A stretch of 64,000 nucleotides of DNA from Patella vulgata (Eukaryota > Mollusca > Gastropoda > Patellidae), in contig NC_065883.2 in the NCBI RefSeq assembly GCF_932274485.2, positions 41,138,539 through 41,202,538 of the forward strand, read 5' to 3'. A program made the translations under genes and the position numbers. How positions within the stretch are numbered: position 1 is the first letter of the stretch; each line of letters opens with the position of its first letter. Positions 31,031 through 44,072 of this stretch are shown here, piece after piece. The notes under the pieces are model-generated. The model was not told where the DNA came from and did not search any database. It saw only the letters and a program-made list of their open reading frames with translations.

Positions 31031-31945
31031 TGAGGCGGAAGGATACAAGAGTTGAGAGGTTGGTTAGGTTGAAATGTAGGGTCCAAAATTGCATGTTTTC
31101 TTGTCTCTACTTCCAGCTTGTGTATCTCAAGTTTTCCATGGTGAACCCCATACGTGCTTTTGGGCAAGAGGTTGCCACATGTTGCTCCATCTGTGGTAGA
31201 AAGTGTTCTACCCAACGAAAATTTGGGAAAAAGTTAGAGCCGGTCTAAGAGACGAGAATTAACATTAAAGTCAATGGGCAAATATTTAGTGATCTGTGGC
31301 CATCATTGTTGCTGGTTGTTGCCAAGAGTTATCCCTGTGTAGTCTCGGTTAACAGGCCGTAACTAATTCATTCACGACTGGCACTACCGGGCAAAAAGGC
31401 CACACTAAGGCTAATTTACTAATCTTTTTAAAAATCTTCAAACGTTAAAAATATTTTATTTGAAATATTCGAATAGCATTTTCTTTCATAATTTATATCA
31501 AGCATTTTAAAATTGAATTTATCTTCGCTTGGATTCGACCACTAATTCGACACACCTCGGTAAAAGGGCAGCATGTCACAGCGTTTTCTTCTGTCAAAAT
31601 TGAAAGAGTAGAGCCGTAGTTTTTAGAACTGCCGTTGTTATTACATATCAATTCTATAGAATTCAGATTTGGTTGCATTTGGCCGACATGATATCTAGTT
31701 GTATAATACCCAAATGACCTAACGTCAACTCATTTGGAGCTCAAAACAGCGCATTTATTGTAATTACTGAGGAAAAAAGTAGGATATAGCTTTCAATTTT
31801 ATATCCCTATTTTTTGTAGACGTATATGTACGTAAACTATAATTTTAGATACGGTCTAAAATACGATTCTATTTTGATGGAGTTGTTATTGATATGAACT
31901 GAAACACTTCGTTTCTCGTTTCATGCAATTTTCTTGCAGGGACCC
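31031..31945. other. No gene recognised
   Basis: Mixed sequence; short open frames lack domains. A GCAAAAAGGCC and CACTACCGGG context near 31,380 recalls repeats elsewhere in the window but is too short to call. Confidence 0.35.
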
Positions 31946-31946
31946 C

Positions 31947-32160
31947 TAAGACCACCCAATTTTCTTACCCAGAAATGCTTTTTTTCTTTCAGAACTCTGT
32001 TAGACCACCCAATTTTCTTACCCCGAAAGGCTTTTTTTCTTTAAGAACTCTGTTAGACCACCCAATTTTCTTACCCGGAAATGCTTTTTTTCTTGCAGAA
32101 CTCAGTTAGACCACCCAATTTTCTTACCCGGAAATGCACTTTTTCTTGCACTTTTTTCGG
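31947..32160 (+). repeat. 53-bp tandem repeat, four copies
   Basis: GACCACCCAATTTTCTTACC recurs at 31,950, 32,003, 32,056 and 32,109, exactly 53 bases apart, each followed by an AAATGCTTTTTTTCTT tract and AGAACTCTGTTA. Confidence 0.9.
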
Positions 32161-32424
32161 CTGGCAGACCCAACCCACCCCCCAGTTGCTGTTTGCATTT
32201 TTTTTTACAGTTGCTGATACATACCGATTTTGAAGAAGAAAAGTCCAAAATTTTAAACTTTTTTAAATTGGAACGGTAAACAATCAAAAACGATATTTCG
32301 TGTTAATGTCCAATATATATTTTTTTGTGTACCCCATGCTGACGAAGTGAATTCACAATACCCTACCATGAATAAAAAACATGAAATATGAATTTACTTT
32401 GAAAAGTTTTCTCGGGTTATCAAA

Positions 32425-33445
32425 GATAGGTTGCCAGACAACGAAACATACGCCCACAGCAGCTAAATCGTCCGGGCAGTCAACAAGAGTTGTCGCATAT
32501 TTTTACTTTTTTCGGGAATGAAACATTTATAATACACTAAAATCTGATTAAGAGCAACAACTGAGAAAACCATTAGAATTTGTTTGGTTTTTATAAAGTT
32601 CTACCCCATGGTAACGTTTTGTATACAAAACTTTTAATATCATGGATTTACCTGTTCCAAGTCATAAAAATTCATTGAAAATCAATATACTTGTTCCTCT
32701 CAAAATCTTAAACTCTGTGTATCAATCTGAAGTCAATCGGATGATAACTTTAGGCTTTAGAGCGTCACAAGATTTTGCAAAGTGATCAAGGGCCATAACT
32801 TTGGCAGTAATTATCGGAAATCAATGAAAATCAATAGGATTCTTCGTCTCATGATCCTAAACAATGTGTATAAATTTACAGTCAATCGGATATTAACTTT
32901 TGCCTCTAGAGCGTCCACAAGATTTTTTGAAGTGATCAAGGGCCATAACTCTGGTAGTAATTATCGGAAATCGCTGAAAATCAATAGGCTTTTTCGTCTC
33001 ATGACCTTAAACACTGTGTATAAATTTAAGATCAATCGGATATTAACTTTGGCCTCTAGAGCGTCCACAAGATTTTTCAAAGTGATCAAGGGCCATAACT
33101 CTGGCAGTAATTATCGGAAATCGTTGAAAATCAATAGGCTTCTTCGTCTCATGACCTTAAACACTGTGTATAAATTTTAAGTCAATTGGATATTAACTTT
33201 GGCCTCTAGAGCGTCCACAAGATTTTTTAAAGTAATCAAGGGCCATAACTCTGGCAGTAATTATCGGAAATCGTTGAAAATCAATAGGCTTCTTCGTCTC
33301 ATGACCTTAAACACTGTGTATAAATTTAAAGTCAATCGGACATTAACTTTAGTCTCTAGAGCGTCCATAAGCAATTGTGGACGACGGACCGACGGACAGA
33401 TGGGGGCCACGACAATATACGACCACATTTAAATGTGGGCGTATA
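32425..33445 (+). mobile_element. Satellite-bearing HINE-like element, type I, complete
   Basis: The head GATAGGTTGCCAGACAACG leads to ACATACGCCCACAGCAGC. A spacer is followed by four 150-base tandem units (CAAGGGCCATAACT at 32,787, 32,937, 33,087 and 33,237), then a GGAC-rich tetranucleotide stretch, and a palindromic tail TACGACCACATTTAAATGTG ending GGGCGTAT. The subterminal inverted pair ATACGCCCACA / TGTGGGCGTAT, internal minisatellite and adjoining tetranucleotide repeat match the plan of Helentron-associated non-autonomous elements (bivalve pearl, fly DINE). Mobilisation by a Helentron is inference; no Rep/helicase gene is in the window. Confidence 0.7.
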
Positions 33446-33496
33446 AAAATGACCGGCAGTAAAAATTTTGAAGTGGAAGCCCTGGTCAGAACATTG

Positions 33497-33640
33497 TTTT
33501 TTATACGCCCACATTTTCATGTGGACGTATTATGCCGCAGACCCCTGTCCGTCCGGACGTCCTTCCGTCCACAATATATAAATTTGTGTTCCCCCTGGAA
33601 ATTGTTCGCGGCTCAGGTGTTATGGATTGGAACCGGAAGT
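33497..33640 (-). mobile_element. HINE-like element tail fragment
   Basis: Starts TTTTTTATACGCCCACATTT, then CATGTGGACGTAT and a GTCCGTCCGGACGTCC stretch, the reversed tail of the elements at 34,083 and 59,926. The expected satellite core is replaced by unrelated sequence. Confidence 0.6.
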
Positions 33641-34082
33641 CTATTTTATGAAATACTGCAGGGGATCCTAGGGTAGGAAACCAGCGAGTTTGATGCTGGT
33701 CCTCAGAAATGTAGGTATGGTGTTCCATTCAGAGCACCAGTATTTCAATTTTTGGCCTTTTTAGAGGGATTTCCGCTCTTGGAAAGTGGCCATACTCAGT
33801 CCATATGTGCCCGAGGAGGTAGAAACTTGGATAATGAATGGGTCATGGGCCGCGGTACCTGCCCCTTGAATTCGGTGTCAATTGCTCATATACATGGGTG
33901 CAGATCCCGGTGGGGACACCGGGACGCGTCCCCACCAATATTTTTAGTGGTGGGGACATGGTATACTGTGTCCCCACCACCTATTTCCGATGTTTTGCTT
34001 ACTGTTTATTATTTTGAAATTGAAATCATTCCAGAGCTTTTATTGACATTTTTCAGAAAGTACAGCTACTTCCGGTGACCGA
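33641..34082. other. No gene recognised
   Basis: GC-richer than its neighbours around 33,900-33,980 (GTGGGGACACC repeated as GTGGGGACATGG). No domain. Confidence 0.35.
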
Positions 34083-35500
34083 TTTTTATACGCCCACATT
34101 TTCATGTGGACGTATATTGTCGTCGCCTCTGTCCGTCCGTCCACAATTGTTTGTGAACATTCTACAGGTCACAATTTTTATCCGATTTCAACGAAACTTG
34201 AAATATAGGTTTATCACCCTAAGATCTCGGCTAGTTTCGATATTGGCATGTATCGGACTTTAACTTCATGGATTATGGCCCCTGATTGTACGAAAAATCA
34301 CATTTTTAGCTTGTGAACACTGTAGAGGTCACAATTTTTTATCCGATTTGGTTTAAACTTGAAATGTATGCTTATAACCCAAAGATCTCGGTTCCTTTCG
34401 ATATTCGCGCATATCGGACCGTAACTTCATGAATTATGGCCCCTGATTGTACGAAAAATCGCGTTTTTAGCTTGTGGACCCTATAGAGGTCATAATTTTT
34501 ATCTGATTTAAAAAACCGTATTATTATATCACCGTTAAACCCTAAGGACGGCTGAGTTCGAATTTCGTGAAAATCAGCCCAAAACTGACAGACAAAATGG
34601 CCGCCGTTCGTTGTCAAATAGCGTAAAAATATGCTATATCAAGGCTGTGGACCCTATAGAGGTCACAATTTTTATCCGATTTTGTTGAAACTTGAAATGT
34701 AAGTTTATAACCCAAAGATCTCGGTTCCTTTCGATATTCACGCATCAGACCGTAACTTCCTGAATTATGGCCCCTGATTGTACGAAAAATCGCGTTTTTA
34801 GCTTGTGGTCATAATTTTTATCCGATTTATAAAAATCGTATTATTATATCACCGTTACACCCTAACGACAGCTGAGTTTGAATTTCATGAAAATCGGCCC
34901 AAAACTGACAGACAAAATGGCCGCCCTTCATTCTCAAATAGCGTAAAAATATGGTATATCAAGGTTGTGGACTCTAAAGAGGTCACAATTTTTATCCGAT
35001 TTTGTTGAAACTTGAAATGTAAGTTTATTACCCAAAGATCTTGATTACTTTCGATATTCGCGCATATCGGACCGTAACTTCCTGAATTATGGCCCCTGAT
35101 TGTACGAAAAATCGCGTTTTTAGCTTGTGGACCCTATAGAGGTCATAATTTTTATCTGATTTAAACAAACGTAGTATTATATCACCGTTACACCCTAAGA
35201 ACGGCTAAGTTCGAATTTCGTGAAAATCGGCCCAAAACTGACAGACAAAATGGCCGCCCTTCGTTCTTAAATAGCGTAAAAATATGGTATATCAAGGTCG
35301 TGGACCCTATAGAGGTCACAATTTTAATCCTATTTTGATGAAACTTGAAATATAAGTTTATAACCCAAAGATCTCGGTTCCTTTCGATATTTGCGCATAT
35401 CGAATTGTAATTTCCTGAATTATGGCCCTTGATTGTAGGAAAAATCACTTTCTTTTTAGCTTGTTCTCTATCCATCTTTCGAAAATATGGGCGTATCCTG
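34083..35500 (-). mobile_element. Satellite-bearing HINE-like element, type II, complete
   Basis: On the plus strand the tail comes first (TTTTTATACGCCCACATTTT, then CGTCGCCTCTGTCCGTCCGTCC), followed by about four units of a 320-330-base repeat with GGCCCCTGATTGTACG, GAGGTCACAATTTTTATCCG, AAAATCGGCCCAAAACTGAC and AGACAAAATGGCCGCC, and finally the head (reverse of GGATACGCCC and TTTTCGAAAGATGGATAGAG). Same plan as type I with a different core. Confidence 0.7.
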
Positions 35501-36420
35501 GTTATTTAACAGGGAATAGGTGATAATTCATATTATAACAGCAAAAAATTAAAATATTCCATAGGGATTATAATAATATGTATATCATGTAGGTGTGTAT
35601 ATCTGATACGCTGGAAATTAAACGGTTAAGGAATAACTGAGATTTTGTTTTTATCTGGTATACTGGATGATAAATCACCTAACTAAAGGATTTAGTTTGT
35701 ATATCTAAAATTTAAGCTGAGCCAAGAATCGTGTATTTATTATTACAAGTAAGTGGAATTTTGTTGCTGTTTTGAAGATGGTTTAAACATTTATCGGAAA
35801 AGACATTTTTTAAAACTTGTCATGGGCCGTCCCGAAAGAAGACAAAGGGGAAAGAAACAGGCATAGTGGATATAAGTGTAGTGTTCTTTAGTTTTAAATA
35901 TATTAAACACTTTATTGAATGTTTCCTTCGATTAAAAAAAATGCTCTCTGAAGTATTTTGTTATCGGTAAAACCTCCTCAGAATCGCTGAGAATGTAAAA
36001 GCTCCCCCCCCCCCCAAACCTCTAGCAGCTTACGCCCACCTTGCTTCCAGCCTAAGGGCCCGACTCTGAATGAACACTTATAAATTTCTAAAGAAAATAT
36101 TCTTTAAATTATTATTAGGATCGAACACTACTGGGAATGGAGTCGCAGCTGATATCTCAGTAGTGTAAATATTTCTAGTTCTTGTGTACAGGAGAGAATA
36201 AATCGTGAACGGTGGCTTGAAGGTTTGTCTTTAGATTAGATTTCGTATCATTTGCTTCCTCAGGGATTAGAATTGTTTGCCAGAAAATGATGCTGAAAAT
36301 ACCCACAGAGTGCGTTTTAGAGCGTCTAGTTTGCAAAAAAATTTCGGGGGAAGACCCCAGAACCTCCCTCTTTACCATGGACTGTCCCCACCACTTATTT
36401 TTGGCGATCTGCGCCCCTGC
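35501..36420. other. No gene recognised
   Basis: 35,505-35,590 (GGTTATTTAACAGGGAATAG, TATTATAACAG) matches a block at 42,060-42,150, so it is a dispersed repeat. C9 run near 36,004. No domain seen. Confidence 0.4.
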
Positions 36421-36426
36421 TCTTAT

Positions 36427-36697
36427 AGAATGGCCGAATGGTTAGCACGTGCGTGTTGTATCATAAAGCCTGTCATTGAGTCAACTGGCGTGGTTTTGAA
36501 TCCCCGGTTGTACGTGACAAGGAGTAGGGTCGCCTGTCCAATCTCGTGGGTTTTCGCCGGGTCCTCCGGTTTCCTCCCACTGCTATAGACCCCTACGCGC
36601 AAGCTAATTATTGAAATAAAATTTAAAAAAACATATGTTAGTCCTGAAATGACCTAGTTTGTGTCGAGTGGACGTTAAACCCCATTTTTCTCTCTCA
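36427..36697 (+). mobile_element. SINE (type M), full length
   Basis: The head has a good A-box (TGGCCGAATGG) and a degenerate B-box (GTTTTGAATCC); the body has GAGTAGGGTCGCCTGTCC, TCCTCCGGTTTCCTCCCACT and AAATGACCTAGTTTGTGTCG; the 3' end GTGGACGTTAAACCCC is followed by a short TCTC tail. RNA polymerase III transcription from the A and B boxes is expected for such SINEs. Best reference copy in the window. Confidence 0.85.
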
Positions 36698-37251
36698 TAG
36701 AATGGACCAAACCGAGCCTTAATCAATCTAGGAGAAATTGCAAGTCATTTTTGACGTTTAAGTACCCCCTAGAAAAAGAGCAGAACTCGGCTTCTATGCA
36801 CTATAGGTCAACGGAATTGGGGGGGGGGGGGGCGACTAATCACCGGAATTCATTTACAATCACCGAAATTCACTTCAAAAACCCCTAATTCCTCCCACAA
36901 AACTAATTTATTTTCAATGCATAATACATTATAATATAACGAATAACTATTTTGATCTCTCTACAGGCCAGATGAAGGTGCTGTAGGTGTATTTATTTGA
37001 AAGACTACCGGAATTCATTTCAAATATACTCAGCCAAATTAAAAACTGGACACTCAGGATTTTTGGGACTAGATTTTTAATATTTGGTTTAAGGCAACTA
37101 TTTTAGTGTTATGTTTTGCACAGACGACCTTGACATCAACAGAAAGCAAGAATACTCTCGCCGAAAGTCCTTGACATTCATAACGTTCGTGATGTCACAG
37201 TACCCCCCAAAATGAAATTCACAGACTTGGAGAACAATCGGAATAAAGTGT

Positions 37252-37607
37252 TTAGTAACGGTTGTGGCCTCCTCTAGCGTCTCGTACTGCCACACACCGT
37301 CTTCTCATGGATCTCGGAACATTAGTAAACACTACCCGAGGAAGACGTCGCCACTGCTCAGCAAGAGCATGTTGAAGGTCCTGCAACGTCAGTGGTGGAT
37401 TCACATGCTGGCGAACACGTCGACCCAGTTCGTCCCAGATGTGTTCAATAGGACTAAGCGACGGCCAATCCAGGACTTGGACACCGGCATTTCTTAAAAA
37501 ATTCTGGGTAGCAATTGCTGTATTGGGTCGAGCATTGTCTTGTTGAAACATTAGTCCAGGCCCATGTCTCTGCATAAACGGAAGAAGAACAGGTTGCAAA
37601 ATCTGAT
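37252..37607 (-). pseudogene. Tc1-like transposase, C-terminal part
   Basis: Reads QPVLLPFMQRHGPGLMFQQD, NARPNTAIATQNFLRN, SPIEHIWDELGRRVRQ and ends ARGGHNRY. It keeps the second catalytic Asp and the Glu and the intact C-terminus missing from the 6.7-kb copy, but six residues between WPSLSP and IEHIWD are shortened relative to that copy (SPDLNPIEH becomes SPIEH), which breaks DD34E spacing. Confidence 0.85.
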
Positions 37608-38084
37608 CCCTGTGTGGCAGTGTCGGATGGTTCCTGGTGTGTGATTACCGTTTGGCGCATGCGCAGTTGTAGGAGTCAACTCACACCGTTACAGTCGCGG
37701 TGTGCATTGACTCCTCGTGATAGGATTTCCCCTAAGATTTTCTTACGGTCAAATCAATATATAGACTATTATGTACCGATATTTACAGTATTACCACCAC
37801 GAGAGGATGCAAATTGACGATCTTTATTATTATTATTTAGTATATATACCCGTCCACAATGCGAACATTTTCTCTTGTATTTGGGCTGTCTACATGCATG
37901 TTTGAATGTATGGGATGGTATAATAAATTTATATTTATGTTAAAGAAATCGGAATAAGAAATTCCATACTTTTATATATGTGATAAATGAAGCCACGAAA
38001 TATCAAAGGCCTTAATCTTCCTTTGGAGGTGAATTAATTGATAATTTCAAGCCAATCATCAATTTGTATGGTTTCCACTGATTG

Positions 38085-38275
38085 GTGGTACTTTTTACCG
38101 CCAACCACCGCAGACTTAATGCTTTTTACCGCCGACCGTCGTGTAATTACCGCCGACCAAATACTTTTTACCGCCGACTGCATTGTAATGACTTTCGACC
38201 GTAATATAATTACCACCGACCAAATACTTGTTACCCCCGACCAAATGCTTAATGATTCCTTGTTACCGCCGACTA
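38085..38275 (+). repeat. Left ACCGCCGACC array
   Basis: About eight occurrences of TTACCGCCGACC or one-base variants, separated by 12-30 bases of AAATACTT, GTCGTGTAA and AATGACTTTCGACC spacers. Inverted counterpart at 44,073-44,252 in the same order. Regularly spaced subterminal motifs are the usual form of transposase-binding sites. Confidence 0.9.
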
Positions 38276-38919
38276 TTTTACGGTTGTTTTTTTTTTTTTA
38301 TAAAAAAGAATACAACTAGATCTGCTACTGTCCTATGCAGATATGAAAGCTTTCATATTCATTGTCACGTGACATGGATTATATCAAGTATCTTAAAAGA
38401 AAAAAGAACAACAAAAAATAATTATCAAAATCGGTGAAAAAGTCGCGAAGTTACAAGTCTAAATATAGTGAGAAACATAGGGAAATAACTGAGAGATGGA
38501 TTGCTGTAATCGGAATGACTTTCCGTTCCAGAAGTTTCAGAAAAATGGATCAAGCCGTTTAAAAACGGGACGGATGAGAACATGAAACGAAAATGGCGGG
38601 AAAGAACTAAAAAGGGGCAGGAAAATATCAAATAAATAAATGAAATAACTTTGAACGGAACTAACATTGTTTGAATCAGATTGACCTTAGCTGTTCGAAT
38701 ATTTAGGTTAAATTTGTAAATTTTGAAAACTAAAGGCATAAATTGTCCTGTTAACAACTTTGTCGGCACGTAAAAGGTCAAAGGCCAAATACGAAATTTT
38801 GAAAATTTTCAAACACCAAAAAATCGATCTTGATCTCGAGCTATCCTGAAATGCATTAATTTCAGAAATAAGAGACGCATTGAACATATTACAGCCTATT
38901 GTGGTTCATTTCCACGTCT

Positions 38920-41900
38920 GTTCAAGTGGATTTTTCATTGTTCTTCATATTCAATTCCATATGGAGACCATCAGTTGAATGAATATCTTTCTTTTTTTTT
39001 GCTAAAACTCTTTTTTTAATCGGATCAAAATGGGAGTAAGGCACAAAGTCCGGGGTGGCAATGGGCGTATTGTGTCCAAATTTCATGGGTTTCGGACAAT
39101 CGGTGCCGGTGTCGTGGCGATATTCCACTTTTTTCGCACTTACTGAAGCCATAAATGGCGGACAAAGCCGAACGAAAGGAACCGTGTGAAGAACAAACGA
39201 CCTGAACGAATACAGGTATCGCCTTGAATTTCCCAGGGCACCTAGGTACCAGCGTGAAAAGTTCCTGGCCGGAATTTGGTAGTCATCGTACCTTTGGTTC
39301 CATCGTGGCGCATGCGCGAAGTCAAAAGAAATTACGGTCGATTTGGGGATTTTGGGTATATTTCGGAGTGGTTTGGTATGTGACGGTGGATCGGGGACCT
39401 GGATTTATCTATTATAATAAGCGTTGAAGAATGAGCAAATTTTCGCTACTGGGGTTGATTTGCTCTGCCCAGGCAACGTTCCGTTGGGCCGATTGCCTTC
39501 AAATTTGCACGGGATGTACCTTGGGATTCAAGCTATCACATATTAAAAATAGAAGAGTCTGGAATTCCCAGAACGTTGAAAATAAATTCGAAACCCACCC
39601 CCACCGATCAAAGTTTTTTTGCTTAAAAAATTGCCGTATTTTATTGTTCTTGATATCTGAGAATTTACTCCTTTTAATATGTGATAAATATCATCGCGGC
39701 GCAGCCAACCGCTAGAAATTCCAGAGATTTGGACCACTGGAAGGATGCCTCAGCAGGCAAAAAAGGTCAATGCGATTTCGGTTTCTAGTGTCGATACATC
39801 GTTGCGGTCATTTTAAAAAAATGTCTTTTAAGGATAATGTGTATTGTACTAATACCTATCACATACGGGAGAGGCGATAAAATCTCTTTGCATTTGCAAT
39901 TTCAAAATTAATTAAAACCAATATTAAATTCCGAAAATCGTTTTTTTGCTAAAATTCGTTTTTTTTTTTAATTGGATCAAAATGGGAGTAAAGCACAGAC
40001 TCCGGGGTGGTAATGGGCGTATTGTGTCCAAACTTCATGGTTTTCGGACAATCGGTGCCGATTTCACGGCGAAATTCCACTTTTTTCCCCTTATGGAAGC
40101 CGTAAATTGACATAAAAAAAAAAACGACCTGGAGCCGTGCCAGGAACAAACGACTTGCACGAATGCAGGTATCACCTTGAAAATTTCAGGGTACCTAGGT
40201 ACCAGCGTTAAAAGTTCCTCGCCGGAATTTGGTACTCATAGTACGTTTGGTTCCAGCGTAGCGCATGCGTGAAGTCAAAACCAGCTAAACTCAAAGCAAC
40301 CTTGTCGGCACGGAAAACATCAAAGGCGAAATTCGAATTTTTGGAATATTCAAATACCAAACATTCGACCATGAGCCAGGCTATCCTGAAATGTATTAAT
40401 TTCGGTAATAGGAGACATATTCTTTAAGCCACGACCAATTGTGTATGTTTTCAAGCCCATTAATGTGGATATTTCACTATTTTTCATATTCAATTCAAAA
40501 TGGTGACCATCATTTGGCCTAAATAAAAATTCTGCTCTGAACGTTTTTTAGGCATTCCTTTAAGGATTCAGAAAATGTAACTCCCATGTCTGTAAGTAAA
40601 ATATCACAAAAGCAAAGTAATTTTTCACGTTTCAAGATGGTGGCATTTCCGGTTCGATCAACAAACTCCATATTTTGTATATGAATCAGTAATTGTCGAA
40701 AAAAAAAATTAGGTCATTCTGACCAATATTTCGATGATTTTTTTGAAAATTGTGATCCTTAATTTCATTAAGGGGAGATAATTTAGCAAATTTCTAATCA
40801 TATTTTTGAAGTCGCATTGGTAAGATCTACTTACATGCTAAATTTCATGAAATTCGTAGAACTATTAAAGAAATTGTCAAGTTGGTTTCAACTTCCAGCA
40901 ACGAATTTTCAAAATTCGAAAATCTGAATCTGCAGATTTGAAGTAATTGTCTCAAAGTACTCAAAGAAAAAAGATTTAGTAAAATAGGTCAAATAGTCAC
41001 AAAGTTACAGCATTGTAGGTCAAATGTATTCGTTTGTAAAATTCTGTGATTTCGGATTCGTAAAACGTTTTGAAAATATATTTAAGCAAAAGCTGCCACC
41101 CAATTTTGGGGGGGTAGGTCAAAGTTTCAGAAAGATCCTATGGTTAGATTCTGAGAAATCCGATTTGCAGAAAGTACACAAAAAAAAAAAATAATAATAA
41201 CTAGATCTGCATAGCAGATATCAAAGCTTTCATATAAACTTCAATCATTGAAATGTGGTCGTATATTGTCGTCGCCCCCCTTTTACTGTTAATATCCGAT
41301 TGACTTTAAATTTATACGCAGTGTTTAAGGTCATAAGACGAAGAAGCCTTTGATTTGCTCTGCCCAGGCAACGTTCCTGTGCTCCGATTGCCTTCAAATA
41401 TGCACAGAATGTACCTTGGGATTCTAGCTATCACATATTAAAAATAGAAGAGTGTTGGATTCCGAGAACGTTCAAAATAAATTCAAAACCCGCCCCCAAC
41501 AATCAAAGGTTTTTTGCTTAAAAAATTGCCGTATTTTATCGAATTTTTATTGTTCTTGATATCTGAGGATTTTTCTCAATTTAGTATGTGATAAATATCA
41601 TCGCGGCGCAGCCAACCGCTAGAAATTCCAGAGATTTGGACCACCGGAATGATGCCTCAGCAGTCAAAAAAGGTCAAAATAGGCGATTTCGGTTTCTAGT
41701 GTCGATACATCGTTACGGTCATTTTAAAAAATTGTCTTTTAAGGATAATGTGTATAGTACCAGTACCTATCACATACGGAAGAGGCGATAAAATCTCTTT
41801 GCATTTGCAATTTCAAAATTAATTAAAACCAATATTAAATTCCGAAAATCGTTTTTTTGCTAAAACTTTTTTTTTTTTAATCGGATCAAAATGGGAGTAA

Positions 41901-43620
41901 GGCACAGAGTCCGGGGTGGTAATGGGCGTATTGTGTCCAAATTTCATGGTTTTCGGACAATCGGTGCCGGTGTCACGGCGAAATTCCACTTTTTTCCCCT
42001 CATGGAAGCCGTAAATTGACTTGAAGCCAGGGTCCTTGAAGTTGTACAGCTGCACCCGGTGACCGATATTTATTTAACGGGGAATAAGTGATAATTCATA
42101 TTATAGCAGTAAATAATTAAAATATTTCATAGGGATTATAATAATATCTATATCTTGTCTGGGTACAGGGTTAAAACCAATATTAAATTCCGAAAATCGT
42201 TTTTTTGCTAAAACTCTTTTTTTTTAATGGGATCAAAATGGGGGTAAGGCACAGAGTCCGGGGTGGTAATGGACGTATTGTGTCCAAATTTCATGGTTTT
42301 CGGACAATCGGTGCCGGTGTCACGGCGAAATTCCACTTTTTTCCCCTCATGGAAGCCGTAAATTGACTTAGAAAAAAAACGACGAAAGGCAGGTGACAAG
42401 AACAAACGACTTGAACGAATGCAGGTATCACCTTGAAATTTTCAGGGTACCTAGGTACCAACGTGAAAAGTTGCTCGCCGGAATTTAGTACTCATGGTAC
42501 CTTTGGTTCCAGCGTAGCGCATGCGCGAAGTCAAATCCAGCTAAACTCGAAAACAACCTTGTCGGCACGGAAAACATCAAAGGAGAAATTCGAATAAAAA
42601 ATGATACAATGATTTCACACAACAGGCCAGCTATTAGCCTCTCGATTGACAAGAGTTTCATCGCCCTCCATTCATTATAACCAATGTCATCGTGCCCTAA
42701 AGAATCAACAAATCAGCTTGCTTATCTCTGCTTACCCTAGGCAAAAAATGCTCATCTTTGAACTCAATCATGACATTGACCTAGTGAACGCCTACACCAA
42801 GTTTGAACATTCTAGCTTAATTAGAAGGAGAGTTCTTGTGTTCCAAAGTCCCGGCCCTTCAAATTGCTTCTATTTTTCATTTTCAATTCAAAATGGTGAC
42901 CATCACGTGACCGAAATCAAAATTCTGATCCGATAGATTTTTAGGTATTCCTTCCAGGATTCCGAAAATATGACGCCCGAGTCTGTAAGTAAAATAGCAA
43001 AAAAGCCTTTTTGATTTTTCACGTTTAAAGATGGTGGCACTTCCGGTTCGATCGACAAACTCCATATTTTGTGTACGAATCAGTAATTACTTGTCTAGTA
43101 TCAAATTTTTTTTTTAGGTCATTCTGACCTATATTTCGACGATTTTTTTGAAAACTTTGATCCTTAATTTCACCAAGGGGAGATAATTTAGAAAATTTCC
43201 AAGGACATCATTGAAGTCGCATTGGCAAGATCTACTAACATTCTAAATTTCACGAAAATCGCACAACTATTAAAGAAGTTGTCAAATTGGTAATAACTTC
43301 CGGTTCGAAATGACAGCGACGAATTTTCGAAATGAAAAAATCCGAAATTGCAGATTTGAAGTAAATGTTTCAAGATACTCAAAGAAAAAAGAATTAGTAA
43401 AATAGGTCAAATAGTCACAGAGTTACAGCATTGTAGTTCAAATGCATTCCTTCGTAAAATTCGGTGATTTCGGATTCGTAAAACGTTTTGAAAATATATT
43501 TAATCAACAGCCACCACCAATTTTTGGGGGGATAGGTAAAAGTTTCAGAACGATCCTATGGTTAGATTCTGAGAAATCCGATTTGTGGACAAAACACACA
43601 AAAAAAATAACAATAATAAT
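38920..43620. repeat. Multiple copies of several dispersed repeats inside the 7-kb element
   Basis: One block occurs four times (38,990-39,150; 39,945-40,110; 41,850-42,020; 42,195-42,370), with GGATCAAAATGGGAGTAAGG, GTCCGGGGTGG and TTCGGACAATCGGTGCCG. A second (GGCGCATGCGCGAAGTCAA with CCTAGGTACC) follows several of them. A third (GATTTGCTCTGCCCAGGCAA to ATACATCGTT) occurs near 39,458-39,810 and 41,352-41,715. A fourth (GGAGATAATTTAG, GTAAAACGTTTTGAAAATAT, GGTTAGATTCTGAGAAATCC) occurs near 40,540-41,180 and 42,880-43,590. The region grew by internal duplication. Confidence 0.8.
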
Positions 43621-43654
43621 CTTAACAGAAACAATAAACTTTCATATGTAATAT

Positions 43655-43770
43655 GAAAGCTTAATAATCTTAACAGAAACAATAAGCTTTCATATGTAAT
43701 ATGAAAGCTTAATAAGAATAATAATCTTAACAGAAACAATAAGCTTTCATATGTAATACATATGAAAGCT
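43655..43770 (+). repeat. Palindromic tandem repeat AAGCTTTCATATG
   Basis: AATAAGCTTTCATATGTAAT followed by ATGAAAGCTTAATAA occurs three times with CTTAACAGAAAC spacers; each unit is itself a hairpin. Confidence 0.85.
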
Positions 43771-43955
43771 TAACAAGAATGTTATTTTTTATTTGAGGTG
43801 TAATCACGTACAACTGTCGAAAAACATTCATATATATTTTAAAGAATATGGAAGGACAAAACTACAATTTAGATATTGAAGGGCAAATATATCAAGATTG
43901 TTTCAGCTACTGGTTATAAAAAAATAACATTTTAGGCCTATCTTCTATTAGTGCG

Positions 43956-43974
43956 AGGGTTAGGGTTAGGGTTG
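43956..43974 (+). repeat. Short interstitial telomere-like tract
   Basis: About three TTAGGG units (AGGGTTAGGGTTAGGGTTG). Too short to call a telomere relic. Confidence 0.6.
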
Positions 43975-44072
43975 TCGACCATATTTATATATAATAAAAT
44001 CTATATTTTTATCAAACTCTGTGTATTTGGCCAAATCTATTTTTTTGTCACTAATAATTTAATTAATTTTAT

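Noticed and set aside
32782-33432. Repeat protein gene
   Set aside because: Open frame explained by a 150-bp satellite unit divisible by three; kept only as a low-interest observation.
38922-42405. Four similar minus-strand reading frames sharing a TDCPKTMKFGHNT stretch
   Set aside because: They fall in one dispersed repeat copied four times, start in unrelated sequence, end in homopolymer A runs and show no known domain; conservation is at DNA level.
43956-43974. Telomere relic
   Set aside because: Only about three TTAGGG units; too short to indicate chromosome fusion.
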